64,000 bases of DNA from Diogma glabrata (taxonomy: Eukaryota; Arthropoda; Insecta; Diptera; Cylindrotomidae): contig OY856187.1 of assembly GCA_963693315.1 (NCBI GenBank), positions 425,629,492 to 425,693,491 on the forward strand, in the 5' to 3' direction. Shown piece after piece: positions 1-12,416 of the stretch. The translations under genes and the position numbers were made by a program. The notes under the pieces were generated by a model that was not told the DNA's origin, made no database searches, and saw nothing but the letters and a program-made list of their open reading frames with translations. Positions within the stretch are counted from its first letter, which is position 1. Each line of letters begins with the position of its first letter.

Positions 1-2204
1 TAAGCCCCAAAATGACGATATCCCAAAATTTTGAAAATTAATTACACAAAAACGAAGAGATGAAAAATTTTTGGAAATCGTTTTTTACTTGTATTCATGG
101 AGAACAATTTCTGTGATTTTCATAAAAACCTAAAATGGTCAGGTTGAAAATTAAAGTTTTTTGGTTGGTTTGAAATGGAATGTCCATAGAGAATTGAATA
201 ACTAGAATTACTAGAATTCTATGCCCGTGCAGTTACAGCCCCACTCACTTGCTATTTAGAAAGCACTTCGGAAAAAGAACACTGTATCATTGGGCATTAA
301 AAAAAGTCAAACAAAATTAAACCTTAGTTAGTTTAGATTATGGTGCAACCGAAGATGCAAACATTCCTTTTACTGAAGGATTGAATTTTGTCTTATAATA
401 ATTTTAATTCAATTGGATTATATGATGACTGCAAGATATATATATGTTCTCAAAATGTGTAACATTTCTTGACGAACTTTCAATCCCCAATTATAATAGT
501 TGGCTAACGCCTAAGGGGTTTACTGGTCTAAATCAAAAGTATATAACGCGTTGGGACTTTATATTGAAAGAGAAGTCTCATTATACCTAGATTTGCACAA
601 CATTTCACACTTTCACAACTTTCACGAAAAAACTAAAAATTGATGATTGATCGATATTCATCATTCATGAAAAAGTGTAACCGGAAGCTTACTTAGAACT
701 TCAATAACAACTTACACAAAAAAAAAACCTTGAATGGAATTTCTGTAAATTTATTTTAGATCATAGATAAAACTAGAAATTAATGTTGTGTGTAATATAC
801 TATTGATCTCCCTCCCAAAGGCTCTCAACGGTTATTTTTAAAACATTCTAACTTACGATCGAACTCTTGTCTTATTTTTCCGGCTTAGCGATACAACTGT
901 ATTTAGAAGACGAAGTTTAAGACGTTTAAACTTGGTACACATAATAATTTCAAATCGATTTCATGGTTTTCAAGAAAATCGACCATGAGTTTCAGATGAA
1001 AATCAAAGTCTGACCAAGGTTACCTCGCTTTTTAAGGCAACGTCATAGGGCATCAAAGAATTGGAATTATTTCAATATTTAAGTAAGAATAGCTTTTTAA
1101 CAAAACACATATGTATTCGATTTATTCTCACGTATATGTCAATCAACAATCAACTGCAATGAAATTCAATTTAGTAAATACTAAATAGCGTTAGCAAATT
1201 TTATTTAAACACAAATAAATAATGTCGTAATTTGAATCAATTTGTAACGATGATTTTTTAATAAGCGGTTTTGTCACGTTTATTTTTAACATGATAATGG
1301 TTTTATTATCAACAAAATTTCAATTATTTTCAATTCTTAGATACAGCTTGCCAAATCAATATAAAATAAATAATTTTCTTAAAAAATTACAACGTAATAA
1401 TAATATTCATTCGGGGAAACAAATGATTTAATGGAAAAATAAAACTAGTTGTCCCTGACTTAAGTAATTATAACTACGAGTAGCAAGTGGCACAATTTTA
1501 ACAAATTAAGTTTTCAAATAATCTTTCATGTGAATGTAATTGTTGTGTGAAGTAACGATAATTTTACGGTGTGATAAATATACACTAATGAAAATTGAGG
1601 GTTTATACGTTATAGTAAAATTATCCAAACTGTTTTCATTTGCTTGTCTGGATAGATAACATATTTATCTAAATGTATTAAGAGACGTTTGTGACACAAA
1701 AGCGGCAATTGACCATTTTAGTTTTAAACCAGAAAACCCGTTGGGTTGCATGCACTTTATTGTTCTGAAGTTAAACAGATTATTATAATTGTTATTGTTT
1801 AGTTAAAACACACTTTTTTGAAATCCATAAATTTATTACAATCGATCGATTTCGAAAGCTAAGCTTTCATTTTCAAGGATCGTTCTAAACGCAGAACTTG
1901 GAGAGTAAATTTTATCCGTTTGTACAATCTCAACAAATTTCATATAATGTTATGACAAACTCTCGTTACTTGCAGCTTACTAACTGCAGTATGCAGGTTA
2001 GTGTTGTTATTCTTGATTTGGGTTTACACTATTCTGGTATTATCAAGTGTTTTTGCTAAGAAATGCCGAACTGCTACCCATGAGGTACTGTGAAAGGTTC
2101 CTTTAAAGTTAAGGAAGATCAATACAAGATAGTTTTTGCTTATTTTAATACCGCCCCTAATTTTTTCCCAAGTTAAACAGAGTAGTTTTGGTAGATATCA
2201 GCCC
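1..2204. other. AT-rich non-coding DNA, no gene seen
   Basis: I find no open frame with recognisable protein motifs, no splice-linked exon series and no RNA gene here. The stretch is AT-rich with scattered homopolymer runs. It could hold strongly decayed repeats that I cannot recognise by eye. Confidence 0.5.
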
Positions 2205-2405
2205 ATGCTTCTGCCCGTACCTGACATCGTACAAATGGAATGCTTTGGCCGAATAGTCTCGAGTGACTTTAATCCACAAACATTTAAAAAAAACGTACAT
2301 TAACACCTCAGAACACATCTTGAACAGTCTTAAAAGGAATCTATGTGTTATAGTGACACATAAATTGTAATTCCAATTACACAACACTTTACAGTTTATA
2401 CAACA
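2205..2405 (+). repeat. LINE 3'-tail fragment (tail family 1)
   Basis: This is a degraded copy of the segment ending the LINE fragments at 3425-3590, 44000-44351 and 45430-45723. The shared order is a TAGTCTCGAGTG-like block, then CCACAAA...TTTAAAAAAA, CTTAAAAGG, ATCTATGTGTT, GTGACACAT and ACACAACACTTT. In the cleaner copies this is the C-terminal end of a LINE reverse transcriptase plus its 3' UTR. No coding potential is left. Confidence 0.6.
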
Positions 2406-3424
2406 CAACTAAAAACTAATTAAACGCAGAGCTAAAATTTTCTAAAATTTACACTACATCCTCGTTATGGTTATTCTTAAACAACAAAAAGTTACAATCT
2501 TGGAATTGATTATAGTTATTAAAAACTGATCATGATTACTTTGTTTACAGTGTTTACACTTTGTTCTAATCGTCCGATTTTTAGATTTCGATTTATTTTA
2601 TTATACAGATAGAGTTTTTTCAGTTTACAAAGTAAATTGAATAAACTGAAATAATAAAGGTCTCTAACTCAGTCGAGATGACCATGGGATATGTTAAACA
2701 GGTCAAGGAAGACTTATGTATTAAAAAAAATACTTTTAATACAGTTTTTCATACAAATACCAAAACTAAATAAATTAGATACAGTCGATTTCAAAGTCAA
2801 AGAAATTTTATCTACATAAACCAATCACTCAGCGTCACAACAAAGAAAATCCTAGCGGTGACTATTTAGGGACCTGAATTTAGCCTAAAACCAACAAGCA
2901 CTATTTATAAAGGTCAATGTACAATGTTACCAACATTCAAGATTTTCATTGATATAAGATCATAATATAACTAATCTCGCCGTTATGTTACCAGGTTACC
3001 TAGAATTTTTTTTCACTAGAATAGAATTTATAAAAATTAAGATTCTTGAGTCTATATAAGTTTTTCAATCCCAAGCAAATTTTGTCGCTATATAGATCAT
3101 TAATTTTTCCATGAATGGGATTCTTTTGTTGTCAAATGTTGTTGCCATGTTTAGGAAGGTGCTTGTCAGTGAATAATAAAATAAATAGAGAGCTGAGAGA
3201 CTTTATGGTTGATAGATAAAGCTAACTATCTGGAATAGGAAGTTCCTTGGCTATCTGCAATCAACAATGTGAGGTATAAAGAAATTTGACGCCACTTTCA
3301 TGATCAAACTTTTTCATCTACAACAAAAATATTTTTTTTAAATATTTAGACAGAACAAATCACCATCTTGAACAATATCACCATATCAATGATTGCGAGG
3401 CTAAAGCCTAAAGTCTTAAAGTTG
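2406..3424. other. AT-rich non-coding DNA, nothing recognised
   Basis: There is no supported gene, RNA or repeat boundary. The stretch separates two fragments of the same LINE tail family, so it may be part of an older degraded element. Confidence 0.4.
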
Positions 3425-3590
3425 AATAAACAGTCAATAGTCTCGGGGGCGTTCATTCCACAAAAGATTAAAATAAGCGTTCTTCGACACCTCAGAGCGA
3501 ATGTTGTTGTTGTACCTATGGTATCTATGTGTTGTGACACATATTGTAATTCCTGTAACACGACACTTTTTATAAAAAGTTAAAACGTTA
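3425..3590 (+). repeat. LINE 3'-tail fragment (tail family 1)
   Basis: The block shares CAATAGTCTCG, a CATTCCACAAAA-like run, CACCTCAGA, ATGTTGTTGT, GGTATCTATGTGTTG and CACATATTGTAATTCCT with the copies at 44000-44351 and 45430-45723. It is truncated and lacks the poly-A run that the better copies keep. Confidence 0.65.
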
Positions 3591-3837
3591 GAACGACCGT
3601 TTGAATCAAATTTTGAACTAAATTACTTCCTATTATCACACAAAAAAAAAATGTGCCTACGCTTATTACAATTGAAGAGAAATAAATTAATAAATTACTA
3701 GCGAATTTCTTTACTATTATGAATACTATTATTTTAGAGTAAAAATTGAAAATAGTCCGTCGTTACAGTGTTGTGTAGTAGAAATTACAACTTACAACCC
3801 ATTAAAACTTAAAGAATGAACAACTAAACAATAAATT

Positions 3838-3935
3838 CTATCTCATATAAAATGTGATACGATATTTCACGATCGGATAGAGAAAATAAAATAAACAGAT
3901 AAAAAGTAGATTTGTTTGAAAAATTAGCAGGAACT
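3838..3935 (-). repeat. Internal fragment of tail-family-1 LINE, reverse orientation
   Basis: The sequence around TCATATAAAATGTGATACGA and GGATAGAGAAAATA matches 24960-25080 on the same strand. It is the reverse complement of 45470-45560 and 50425-50470. It marks the part of the element just upstream of the 3' tail. Confidence 0.55.
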
Positions 3936-4482
3936 AAACTAAAACGGGGTGGCCAAAAATTCCTGCTTACATAATGTCTTTCTCAATGATTAAAACCCAT
4001 AGATATAGAGTTATATGAAGGCTCGTATCTTCGAGCAAGTAATAGCGTGCCTTGATCAATGAATATCCCACAGCTAAGTTTGAGGGTGCTATTTAGTTAT
4101 TTTATATTTGATAAGTTGTATAATATGTTTTATTATAATCTACGAATTTATTAATTTAATCAAATTGTATTTCATTTTTTATGTTAACTTATAATCTAAC
4201 TCATCTAATTTTAATCTATTTGTAAAGAAATCTGCCAAATTATAATTATTTTAGTTGACATGGTATCGTCGAATACTTAAATTCTAAATAATTAATATTA
4301 CAGTTTTATATTACAGCCTAGCAGTCTTTTTCAGTCGAATTACTTTTTCTATTATTTTTAAAGAGTAATAGTTTTTCTCCATTTTCTCTTAGTCAAATTT
4401 TGTTGCTCTGTTTAATTTAATTTGATTACTTCATACTTTTATGGCATTGTACATATTTTTATGTCTTTGATTGTAAATCAGG

Positions 4483-4590
4483 CCCAGAACAGGCCCACAT
4501 CAGATTGCCCTAATAAGGCTTGCTCTTTCTAGACTGACCAGGACCGGATCACGAGTGTATTCAGGATTTCCCTAACTTATTTCTGCAAGA
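4483..4590 (-). repeat. Fragment of the MITE at 59715-60107
   Basis: Read on the minus strand, this segment carries GCAGAAATAAGTTAGGGAAA, CCTGAATACA, AGCAAGCCTTATTAGGGCAA and TCTGATGTGGGCCTGTTC. These fall in the same order and nearly the same spacing as the left part of the 393-bp element at 59715-60107. The outer CCCGAG terminus and the right half are missing. It establishes that the family has at least two members in this window. Confidence 0.75.
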
Positions 4591-4639
4591 GCTGTGTCGC
4601 TGGACAAAACTAAATATGTTTGTAGTAACTATGAACTTG

Positions 4640-7403
4640 AATCTTCATTCTACTTCAAATATTGTGTTTGTATGTTATTAAACATTCTGTACCATATGTG
4701 AGGATAAATAATTTCAACATTTCACAATATGCTTTCCTTAAGATTACCTGCTCTAATCAAACTATGTCTGTCTTTGGATATATGGTATATCGCTCGCCCA
4801 ACTCACCTGAGAACTTACATTTATTTCATGACCTATCTGAAAAGATAGATAGGTTAGCCGTGTATGATTATGCTAAAATTATAGTTCTTGGTGATTTTAA
4901 TGTTCATAATAAAGAATGGCTTACACACAGTTCTAAAACTGATGAATTAGATAAAGAGGCTGAGTTTTTTGCTCTTTATCATAATTTCACTCAGATAATA
5001 AGCCAGAATCCCTGACATTCACAGCCAAAATAGTAACAATTTCTTTATTTGTTTTTGATAATGATCCTTCGTTGGTACAGTTTAAAGTATCAGAGCCTTT
5101 AGGTGGATCAGATCATAATTTGATATCGACACATTTAAATATACAAGTACTTAAACAGTTTAAAGTTAATCCTTGTCTTGTTTTGGGATTATAAAGCTGC
5201 AGATTGGCAGGGGCTTAAGGTTTTCTTTAAATGGTTTCTCTGGAAGCATAATTGTCTTTCCCGTCAAGATCCAAACATTACTGCAATTCTAATTTTTCAG
5301 AAATAATACACATGGGTAAAAAAAGGCTTTTCAAAAGTTTATTCAAAACAAATCTGATGAAAACCTTAGATTGTACCAAATAGAAAGAAATATATATATG
5401 AAAATTAATAGATGCAGAGAAACATCTATTTATTAGAAAAAGAGCTAGTAAATTTGTTGAACCAGGTGAATGCTCGAAAAATTTTTATAAAGCCGCTAAG
5501 GCTGTACAAGGAAATTTTTGTAAGTCTTCTATACCTCCTCTTTTTGATAGAGATATACCTGTTATTGACCCTAAAGAAAAAGTTAATTTATTGGGTAACT
5601 GTTTCTCGTTAAAATCTACGTTAGTGGAACCCCATTTCCAACCTATACCAATTCCTAGAGTTTCCAACAAAATGGGGAGGATCATTTTTCGTAACAACAT
5701 AATCCGGAAAATGCTTTTACAAATTAATACTAATAAGGCATCTGGTCCTGATAGTATTCCTCCAATTATTCTTAAAACCTTTGCTATGGAGTTAGCACCA
5801 ATCCTCACTAAAATTTTCTATTTATATCATATAAGAAAGGGATTTTTCCTGATATATGGAAAATGGCCAGTGTACAGCCAGTTCCAAAGGAAGGTGCTAA
5901 AAGAGATCCAACTAATTACAGACCCATATCAATTTTGTCGGTTGTTTCTAAATATTTGAGAAACACATTAATTTTAATATTATGAGCTTCTTAGAGTCTT
6001 CACAACTTCTCAATGAAAGACAATACAGATTCCATAAATGAAGAGCGACAGGAGATTTACTTTCGTTTGTCACGCATATCTGGAACAAGTGGCTTGAAAA
6101 CCATGGTGAAACTTTCGGTGTTCATGATATTGCCAAAGCATTTGACAAAGTATGGCACAACAATCTTATATGCAAATTGAGATGCTGCGGCTTAGAAGAG
6201 CAACTTATTTCTTGGATACAGAGCTGTATATCTGAGCGCAAATTTTGTGTTAATGTTGATGGTGTCTCATCAGAAACCTTTTCAACAAATGCTGGTGTTC
6301 CACAAGGTTCCGCTTTGTCACCTACACTTTTTCTTCTCCATATCAATGACTTGCTAGATTCAACAGTTAATCCCATCCATAGTTTTGCTGATGATAGCAC
6401 ACTTCATGCGTCTCATGAAATGCCAAATCTTTATGCACCAGCAACACTTAATGTCGCTAGATCAAATTTTATAGAGTCATTCATCAAACTTTGATTTAAA
6501 AACAATCTTAGATTGGGGTGTTGCTAACAGTGTTGATTTCAACACGAGTAAAACTCAAGTTTACCATTTTTTTAGGGTATCAACATCTAATCCATTTTCA
6601 TTAAAGTTTGACTCAAATGATCTTGAAGAGAAATAACCTGTTAGACTTCTAGGAGTTGAGATTGAAAATAATATTAAATGGAATTCTCATACTTTCAGCC
6701 TAGCTAAGAACGCTGATCAAAAATTAGAATTTTTGGGTCGTTGTCGTAAGTCTTTTAATAGCAAGCAGATTCTTCTAGTATGTAAGTTAATAATTCGTCC
6801 ATGCATGGAGTATTGTTCTCACATTTGGAGTGGAGCCTACGTAAGTAGTTTGAAATGGCTTGATTCTATACAACGGAGAGCTGTTAAATTGATCGCCAAT
6901 TTAAATCTTAATAACGAGCTTGATTCCTTGCAACATAGAAGAGAACATCTCTGTTGATTTGACGGCATATTTTACGCTGATGACGGTAATTGACGCTGAT
7001 TTGACGGTATATTTTACAAATACATTATGGATGAACGGGCGGAGATCAAATCGATTTTACCTGAACCTGCTAACTTTGCGTGTTACACCAGAGCATCAAT
7101 AGCAGTTCCATCCTTTTACAGTTCGAGAAACAAGATGTAAAACTTTCGCTTTTCAGCGTGATTTGTTTAACGGAGTCTTACATCTCTGGAATACCTTACC
7201 GGCGTGGGTCTTTCCTTATAATTTTAATTCTCAAAACTTTAAAATCAACGTGAATAAATTCCTCAAATAAATTAATAAATACTCTTGAGCCCTAGTTCCC
7301 CAGTTAGCAAGGTGTCTTTGGATATTCAAAGACGTTAATGTATAATTTATTATGGTTAACACTAAACATGCCTTACTTTGAATAAAAAAATAAAAAAAAA
7401 GAT
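4640..7403 (+). mobile_element. Decayed non-LTR retrotransposon (LINE), Jockey/CR1-like
   Basis: Translated pieces in three frames line up as one former LINE ORF2. An endonuclease-like part at 4662-5015 has YRSPNSPE and VLGDFNVHNKEW. An RT fingers part around 5720-5800 has NKASGPDSIPP. An RT palm part at 6177-6430 has AGVPQGSALSPTLFLLHIND and SFADDS, a variant of the usual ADD active-site box. A thumb/C-terminal part at 6733-6957 has RPCMEYCSHIW and QRRAVKLIANL, and the tail at 7100-7270 has HLWNTLPAWVFP. Frameshifts and stops separate the parts, so no functional protein is made. The 3' end has a GGATATTCAAAGACGTTAAT motif and an A-rich tail at 7380-7403. The clade assignment is by motif memory only. 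Confidence 0.85.
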
Positions 7404-7999
7404 ATGCACCATGATAGTGAGACTAACCATCACTTGTTGACCAGACAAAACACTTAGAGTAAAAGAAGAAAAAATTTACTCTGGTCTAAAGCTCCAGTTC
7501 GAAGAGAAATACTCATCTAGGTTGGGCCTATGCTATTAATTGACGGAACTTAAAAGAAAAAGAAAATTTGTTATGAAAAAAAGAAAGTCCATCCAAACAA
7601 AATAAACAAACTAATGGTTTTGCCAACGGTTTTTACTCGAACATTGAACCCAATTTCAAGTACCTTCGAACAAATGCTTTTCAATGCGTTAACTCTGGTC
7701 AAAAAACTATGTATTTGCCAGGTATTCTTGATAATTTTTAGTAACCCACCAACCACACAAGGTCTGCAAGTAAAACACAACTAATAAAACTGAATGATTT
7801 TTTTCTTCATACAAAGTATGAAGCTTAAAAGAAGTATGAAGCTTAAGCAAAATATTAAGCTTTAATTGTAATAAATTATAGATTAACCTCTTGAATACCA
7901 AAGAAACGATACTTAGGCTTAAGTAAATTATTTATGTTTCGTTGAGGGATTTTTAAACATTGAGCTTAAACAGTTAGGCATTAAAACTATCAAAAAAAA
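7404..7999. other. AT-rich non-coding DNA, nothing recognised
   Basis: The stretch lies between two LINE pieces. Around 7800-7860 there is a short local duplication of TATGAAGCTTAA-type sequence. I see no gene. Confidence 0.4.
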
Positions 8000-8345
8000 T
8001 CTGGCAGTTTTCTATAAATACATTATGGATGAACGAACTTCCACAGAGATCAAATCAATTTTACCTGACCTATCAAACCTATAGCGTTACACCAGACCAA
8101 ACTTTCACCGTGATCTTTTCATCTCTGGAATGCCTTAAGTTCATGGATTTTCCCTGTTGTTGTTAGCTTTAATCGACAAAATTTTAAAGTCGCAGTGTTC
8201 ATAAATTTTTTTAAGCAATTTAATTTATTTAAAATTAATTCTAATCCCCAGTTGGCATGGTATGGTATCGTCGGATATTCAGAGACGTTAATTTCTAATT
8301 TATTAATTAGTATTAGTAATTTATTAATTAATTAGTTAATAATTA
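8000..8345 (+). repeat. 3' end of a second LINE copy, related to 4640-7403
   Basis: It repeats, with mismatches and deletions, the end of the LINE at 4640-7403: TACATTATGGATGAACG near its start, AGATCAAATC, TTTTACCTGA, GTTACACCAGA, CTCTGGAAT, CAAAATTTTAAA, then CCCAGTTGGCATGG and GGATATTCAGAGACGTTAAT. It is a 5'-truncated, non-coding copy. Confidence 0.75.
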
Positions 8346-9628
8346 ACTTTGAAGAAAAGAAAAACTGGAAGGGAGGGAGAAAATCTAAAGTTGAAAGTTT
8401 GATACTCTATAACTTTCCACATTTTCGCACAAATTTTTATCACAAATTATGAAGCTGAAGACCTAATCTTTCCATTCATCTATAAAAATATCCCTTTTAG
8501 AACACAATAACTAGTTTGATCATTGATTTAAACATCTTGGGTTAAGAATGACATCGCACCGTTAATTGTTGTTTGAACTATGTATAGGATAATATAATAC
8601 CACTTTTTCTTTTTTATATTTAAAAAAAAAACGATCCCTAGGAAGTAAAATAAAAAAGAGACAAACTTTTATAAAATTTCCCTTGCATTGAAATATAATA
8701 TAAATAAATACATTATTTTCCTGGTATTAAGTTTTGAATTACTCAGCTAAAACTAATAATGTAAGAATGTAATAAGAAATTTAAATATATGAATACTGGC
8801 CACATCGAATCCAAGCACACTTAATTAATAAAATAAGAAATAAATAAATTAATTAATTTAATATATAACTATTCGATTCAATCATCAAGGCTAAATTGCA
8901 TGTAACACACGATAATGCTTTTCTTTTAAAATATATCAAGTTTTCAGTAAAACCAGTTTTTCGTTTTTCTGTTCTAACAGATTTAAGATTATTAAGCCTT
9001 GAAACAGAAATCTAACATAAAGCACTTAGAAACCTTAATATGTTTCATGTAAGACTATGTAAATATTTACTGAACTGCACTAACGATGAACTCCAAAATA
9101 ATACCACTAAATTTATACTAAAGGTTAAATTTGAATATTATTTGAACAAAAAAATCTCTTAAAACTAAATTGATCCCAAAATTGCACTTTGTATATCTAA
9201 TTAAAATACTACTCTCATACGTAATTACTACATATTTACCTTAATTTATTCACAATTGCTATCCACAATAAATCCACAATAAATGCATATGTTAACAAAA
9301 CGGTTGTAAATATAAAACTAAATAAATTATAGAAATGCAAGGCAATTTTATTTTATAATAAAAAGAAATCCGTTTTAATACTTTTAGGTTTAATCGAAAG
9401 ATCGAGTAGTAGTAGGTAGACATAATTGAATTTTCAACTGTTATTGTTTGTAGCTTGTGTGTAATTTAGTTTTTCTTTATTATGATTAATTTTTTCTTAT
9501 TTATAGTACATTTTGCTACAAGAGATAAAAAATTTGTTCACAAGATGCGTCAGCGTAGAGTGGAGCAATTTCACGAACGTAAAACGTTTTAAACTCGCGT
9601 AGAAATACAATTTTTTCTACGATAGTAA
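8346..9628. other. AT-rich non-coding DNA, nothing recognised
   Basis: It is very AT-rich with no frame that looks protein-coding. A palindromic TAATTAATTA-type low-complexity patch follows the LINE tail at 8300-8340 and another lies near 8820-8870. I see no gene. Confidence 0.45.
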
Positions 9629-9820
9629 GGTGCGCTATACACTTGAGCTAAGCTATGCGAACTATGTTTTTTGTATATAACGTAATCAAATGGATGACTA
9701 TACACTTGAGCTAAGCTATGTCAGCTGACATAGCTTGGCTCAAGTGTTTAGTCATCCATTTGATTACGTTATATGCAAAAAACATAGTTCGCATAGCTTA
9801 GCTCAAGTGTATAGCGCGCC
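9629..9820. mobile_element. Hairpin MITE, 192-bp near-perfect palindrome
   Basis: The two 96-bp halves are inverted copies meeting at TCAG|CTGA (9721-9728), with only a few mismatches. The outer ends read GGTGCGCTATACACTTGAGC and, inverted on the right, GCGCGCC. Each half also contains ACTTGAGCTAAGCTATG twice, at its outer end and next to the centre. TAA lies on both sides, which would fit a 3-bp target duplication of the PIF/Harbinger type (inference). The same terminal sequence bounds 25930-26149, so this is a family. There is no coding capacity. Confidence 0.85.
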
Positions 9821-9902
9821 TAAATATATATAAACGATATTTAATTTGTATTATAAATTATTAAATTAGAAATCGGCAACATAATATTCAAAATGTATAT
9901 TT

Positions 9903-9956
9903 AGTATATTACATATCTAGAGTTGTAATAGTATATTACATATCTAGAGTTGTAAA
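9903..9956. repeat. 27-bp direct tandem duplication
   Basis: A 27-bp unit beginning AGTATATTACATATCTAGAG occurs twice in a row with one difference at the end. The flanking 9940-10045 also contains an imperfect inverted pair around GAGTTGTAAATAGCATTTT and AAAATGCTTTACAACTC. Confidence 0.75.
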
Positions 9957-10342
9957 TAGCATTTTACATGCGAGGGAAAATTTTGGCGCGTAGCGTCGAG
10001 TGCAGTATCTTCATGAGCATGGAAAATGCTTTACAACTCGAGATTTGTTATGTACTTTTTCTACGACTTTGTTTTAATGCCCAAACGCATATAATTACTT
10101 GAAAAAATGAACTACTAATTATAAATTAAATGCAAATAGTTTACAAATTGCGGTAGGCTTTGCATTATTCTGTGTCAAAATGAATTGAAATATTTAATTT
10201 TTAAAAATCAAATTTTTCTTTAAGTAAAAATTTTTCTTTTTAATAATAATATATATATAAAAATAATAAATAAATAAAATATAAAATAAAATAATATAAT
10301 GAAAATAATGCGGTAATATATATATGAAAATCCATTACCGCA

Positions 10343-10547
10343 CAACGAAAATTTCAAATTTCAAAGTTCAATTTGTTTTCCCATACGAAAATTTCAACAA
10401 ACGTCAAATGCATAGCATGTTTGATTGAAAAACTATGGGTTTCTTTCTGTTGATTAAAAATCTGTATCGTAATAAAATCTGTATCGAAATGAATATCATT
10501 ATAAAACGGGTTTTGGTCATATAAGTGTATTTTTATAGTACGGGTGT
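10343..10547 (+). repeat. Dispersed repeat, inverted partner at 58968-59171
   Basis: About 205 bp starting CAACGAAAATTTCAAATTTC and ending near TATAGTACGGGTGT are the reverse complement of 58968-59171 with only scattered differences. The partner copy is bounded by TTTTTCTACACCCG inverted repeats. This copy keeps only the CGGGTGTAAAAAAA side clearly. It is probably a non-autonomous DNA element. Confidence 0.75.
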
Positions 10548-10567
10548 AAAAAAACTATTTTTTCATG

Positions 10568-10677
10568 GTTGCGTTAATTTAAAACCTACTTTAGCCGTTA
10601 TCGATTTGACTGAAACAACTGAAAAATTGAATGTAATTGTTGTTTTTTTCCGTTGTTTCAGTCAAATTGAACGCACC
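10568..10677. repeat. Inverted-repeat element, about 110 bp
   Basis: The left side GGTTGCGTTAATTT...GATTTGACTGAAACAAC pairs with the right side GTTGTTTCAGTCAAATTGAA CGCACC. The ends (GGTTGCGTT and AACGCACC) are nearly complementary. It could be a small MITE or a chance foldback; I saw no second copy in the window. Confidence 0.45.
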
Positions 10678-11060
10678 TTTTCATAGTGTTCGGTCGATAC
10701 AACGTGATAAAAAAATCATGATTTTTTGAAGTACTATACGCAGCCATTTATCACGAAAAAAATCAGATTTTTTGCTGGTTTTAATGTTAAAATGTTTTGA
10801 ATTTAGGTGACAATAAAAATATTTTATTTTGGTTGTAAACGCTTTTGGTTTTGTTTTGTTTATGCTTACATTTTTATGATAACTATAACAAACTATATAT
10901 AACTTATAATTAAAGATATATTTACCTTGAAGATGATTTGAATTTATTTTTTGTTTTTTTCACTAATTGTTTAGTTTTAATTAAAAGTAATATACTTTTT
11001 AAAGTTTATATAGCAAATAGCAATCATTCAAACAATATGTCATTATACATCACATCACTC

Positions 11061-11286
11061 TACGCATGCGCAAAACGATATCTGTCAATCCATAGAAATA
11101 ATTTAGATATCTTTCAGATATCATTTTGATGAACTCTCATAGATATCCAGAAAACGATATCCACCAGAAACACTTTACGCATGCGTGCAACGATATCTGT
11201 CAATAGAGATAATTTAGATATCTTTCAAATATCATTTTGTTGAACTCTCATAGATATCCAGAAAACGATATCTACCAGATAACATT
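11061..11286. repeat. Two-copy tandem repeat, 115-bp unit
   Basis: Units start at 11061 and 11176 with TACGCATGCG. Both contain CGATATCTGTCAAT, AATTTAGATATCTTTC, GAACTCTCATAGATATCC and GAAAACGATATC. Repeated GATATC palindromes occur every 20-35 bp inside each unit. The copies differ at a few positions and by a 4-bp indel. Confidence 0.8.
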
Positions 11287-12265
11287 CAGAAACTAGTGCT
11301 GAGTGGGTATTCTTGATAAAATTGATTTTGGGTTTTCGGGCTAAATTTATGTTTTGTGTTAAAAGTAGGTAAGCTATGCCGGTTAATGCGCAAAATCGAG
11401 AGATCGAGAAGGGCCGAACCATAACGACTTCTTTTCTAATGAATAATTTAAATTTTTTCAAACCATTACAAGGGCTTAAACCACGCCTATAACTTTTCGA
11501 ATTTTTTGTTTTTTTTATTGTGAATTTTTTTGTATTCTTGAAATGTCAATAAACATTCTGTAAAAACTGGATAGATAAATTTTTTTCTATTTTTTTTTTA
11601 TATTACTCTAAAGAATGCCTGAAATTTAGGCCTCTAGACCAGAATACGCCCTGAAATAAACTATATATGCTAAATTTTTTATGTTTAATTTATTTATCAT
11701 ACTTTATGGTTGAAATTAATTTAAAATATAGTTACATTTAAATTAGACAAATTATAAAATTTATTAAAACACATTTATTTAACTATGATGATACATTGGT
11801 CTCAGTATATCATAAACAAAAAACATACAGATTTATTAAACTTATAGCTTGTGCTATATAATAATTTTTATTCGTGCTATATAATAATTTGATCTTTGGC
11901 TAGTAGTTCAGGCTATAATTTTAGGCACAGTATAGAGTAATTTTAGAAAACCAATAGCTAGAATTTCCCGCTGTATAGTTTTGCAAAGCGTTCAAGAGAT
12001 CCTCCAAATTGTAGTATCTCGATTTATTTATTTTTATAGAATTTTGGTAGTTGTTGTTAATCCAGTTAAATAAAGTTCTGGTTACTGACGATCCAGTTGA
12101 TAAAATATTGCTTAAAGTTAAACATGCAAAATTTTAGATATGATTGACAATTAATTTAATTTGTTGCAAGTGTATAGTAGTTTTATATATATAGTTTAGA
12201 TTCTATTTGTTGGCGATTATAATAGAAAGAGTTTGGAATGCTTCATTGCTATTAACCTTTACAAA
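11287..12265. other. AT-rich non-coding DNA, nothing recognised
   Basis: The sequence shows no motif-bearing frame and no repeat shared with the rest of the window. A 16-bp repeat (GTGCTATATAATAATT) occurs twice near 11855-11890. Confidence 0.4.
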
Positions 12266-12416
12266 TACACCTAATTCTGTTTTTACACGGTCTTTTTTTA
12301 GACGGTTTTGAAATAACACGGTCTAGAAAAAAAATTTAAATTCGTTTTTACACGGTTTTATTTGAAATAGCACGGTTTAAATTTTGAAGAAAATTCGTAT
12401 TTTTTTTTTATATACA

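Noticed and set aside
4662..7102. Open frames here considered as host genes
   Set aside because: They line up in order as endonuclease, RT and C-terminal parts of one broken LINE.
11225..11461. Minus-strand 78-codon frame
   Set aside because: It overlaps the tandem repeat and shows no motif; it appears to be chance.
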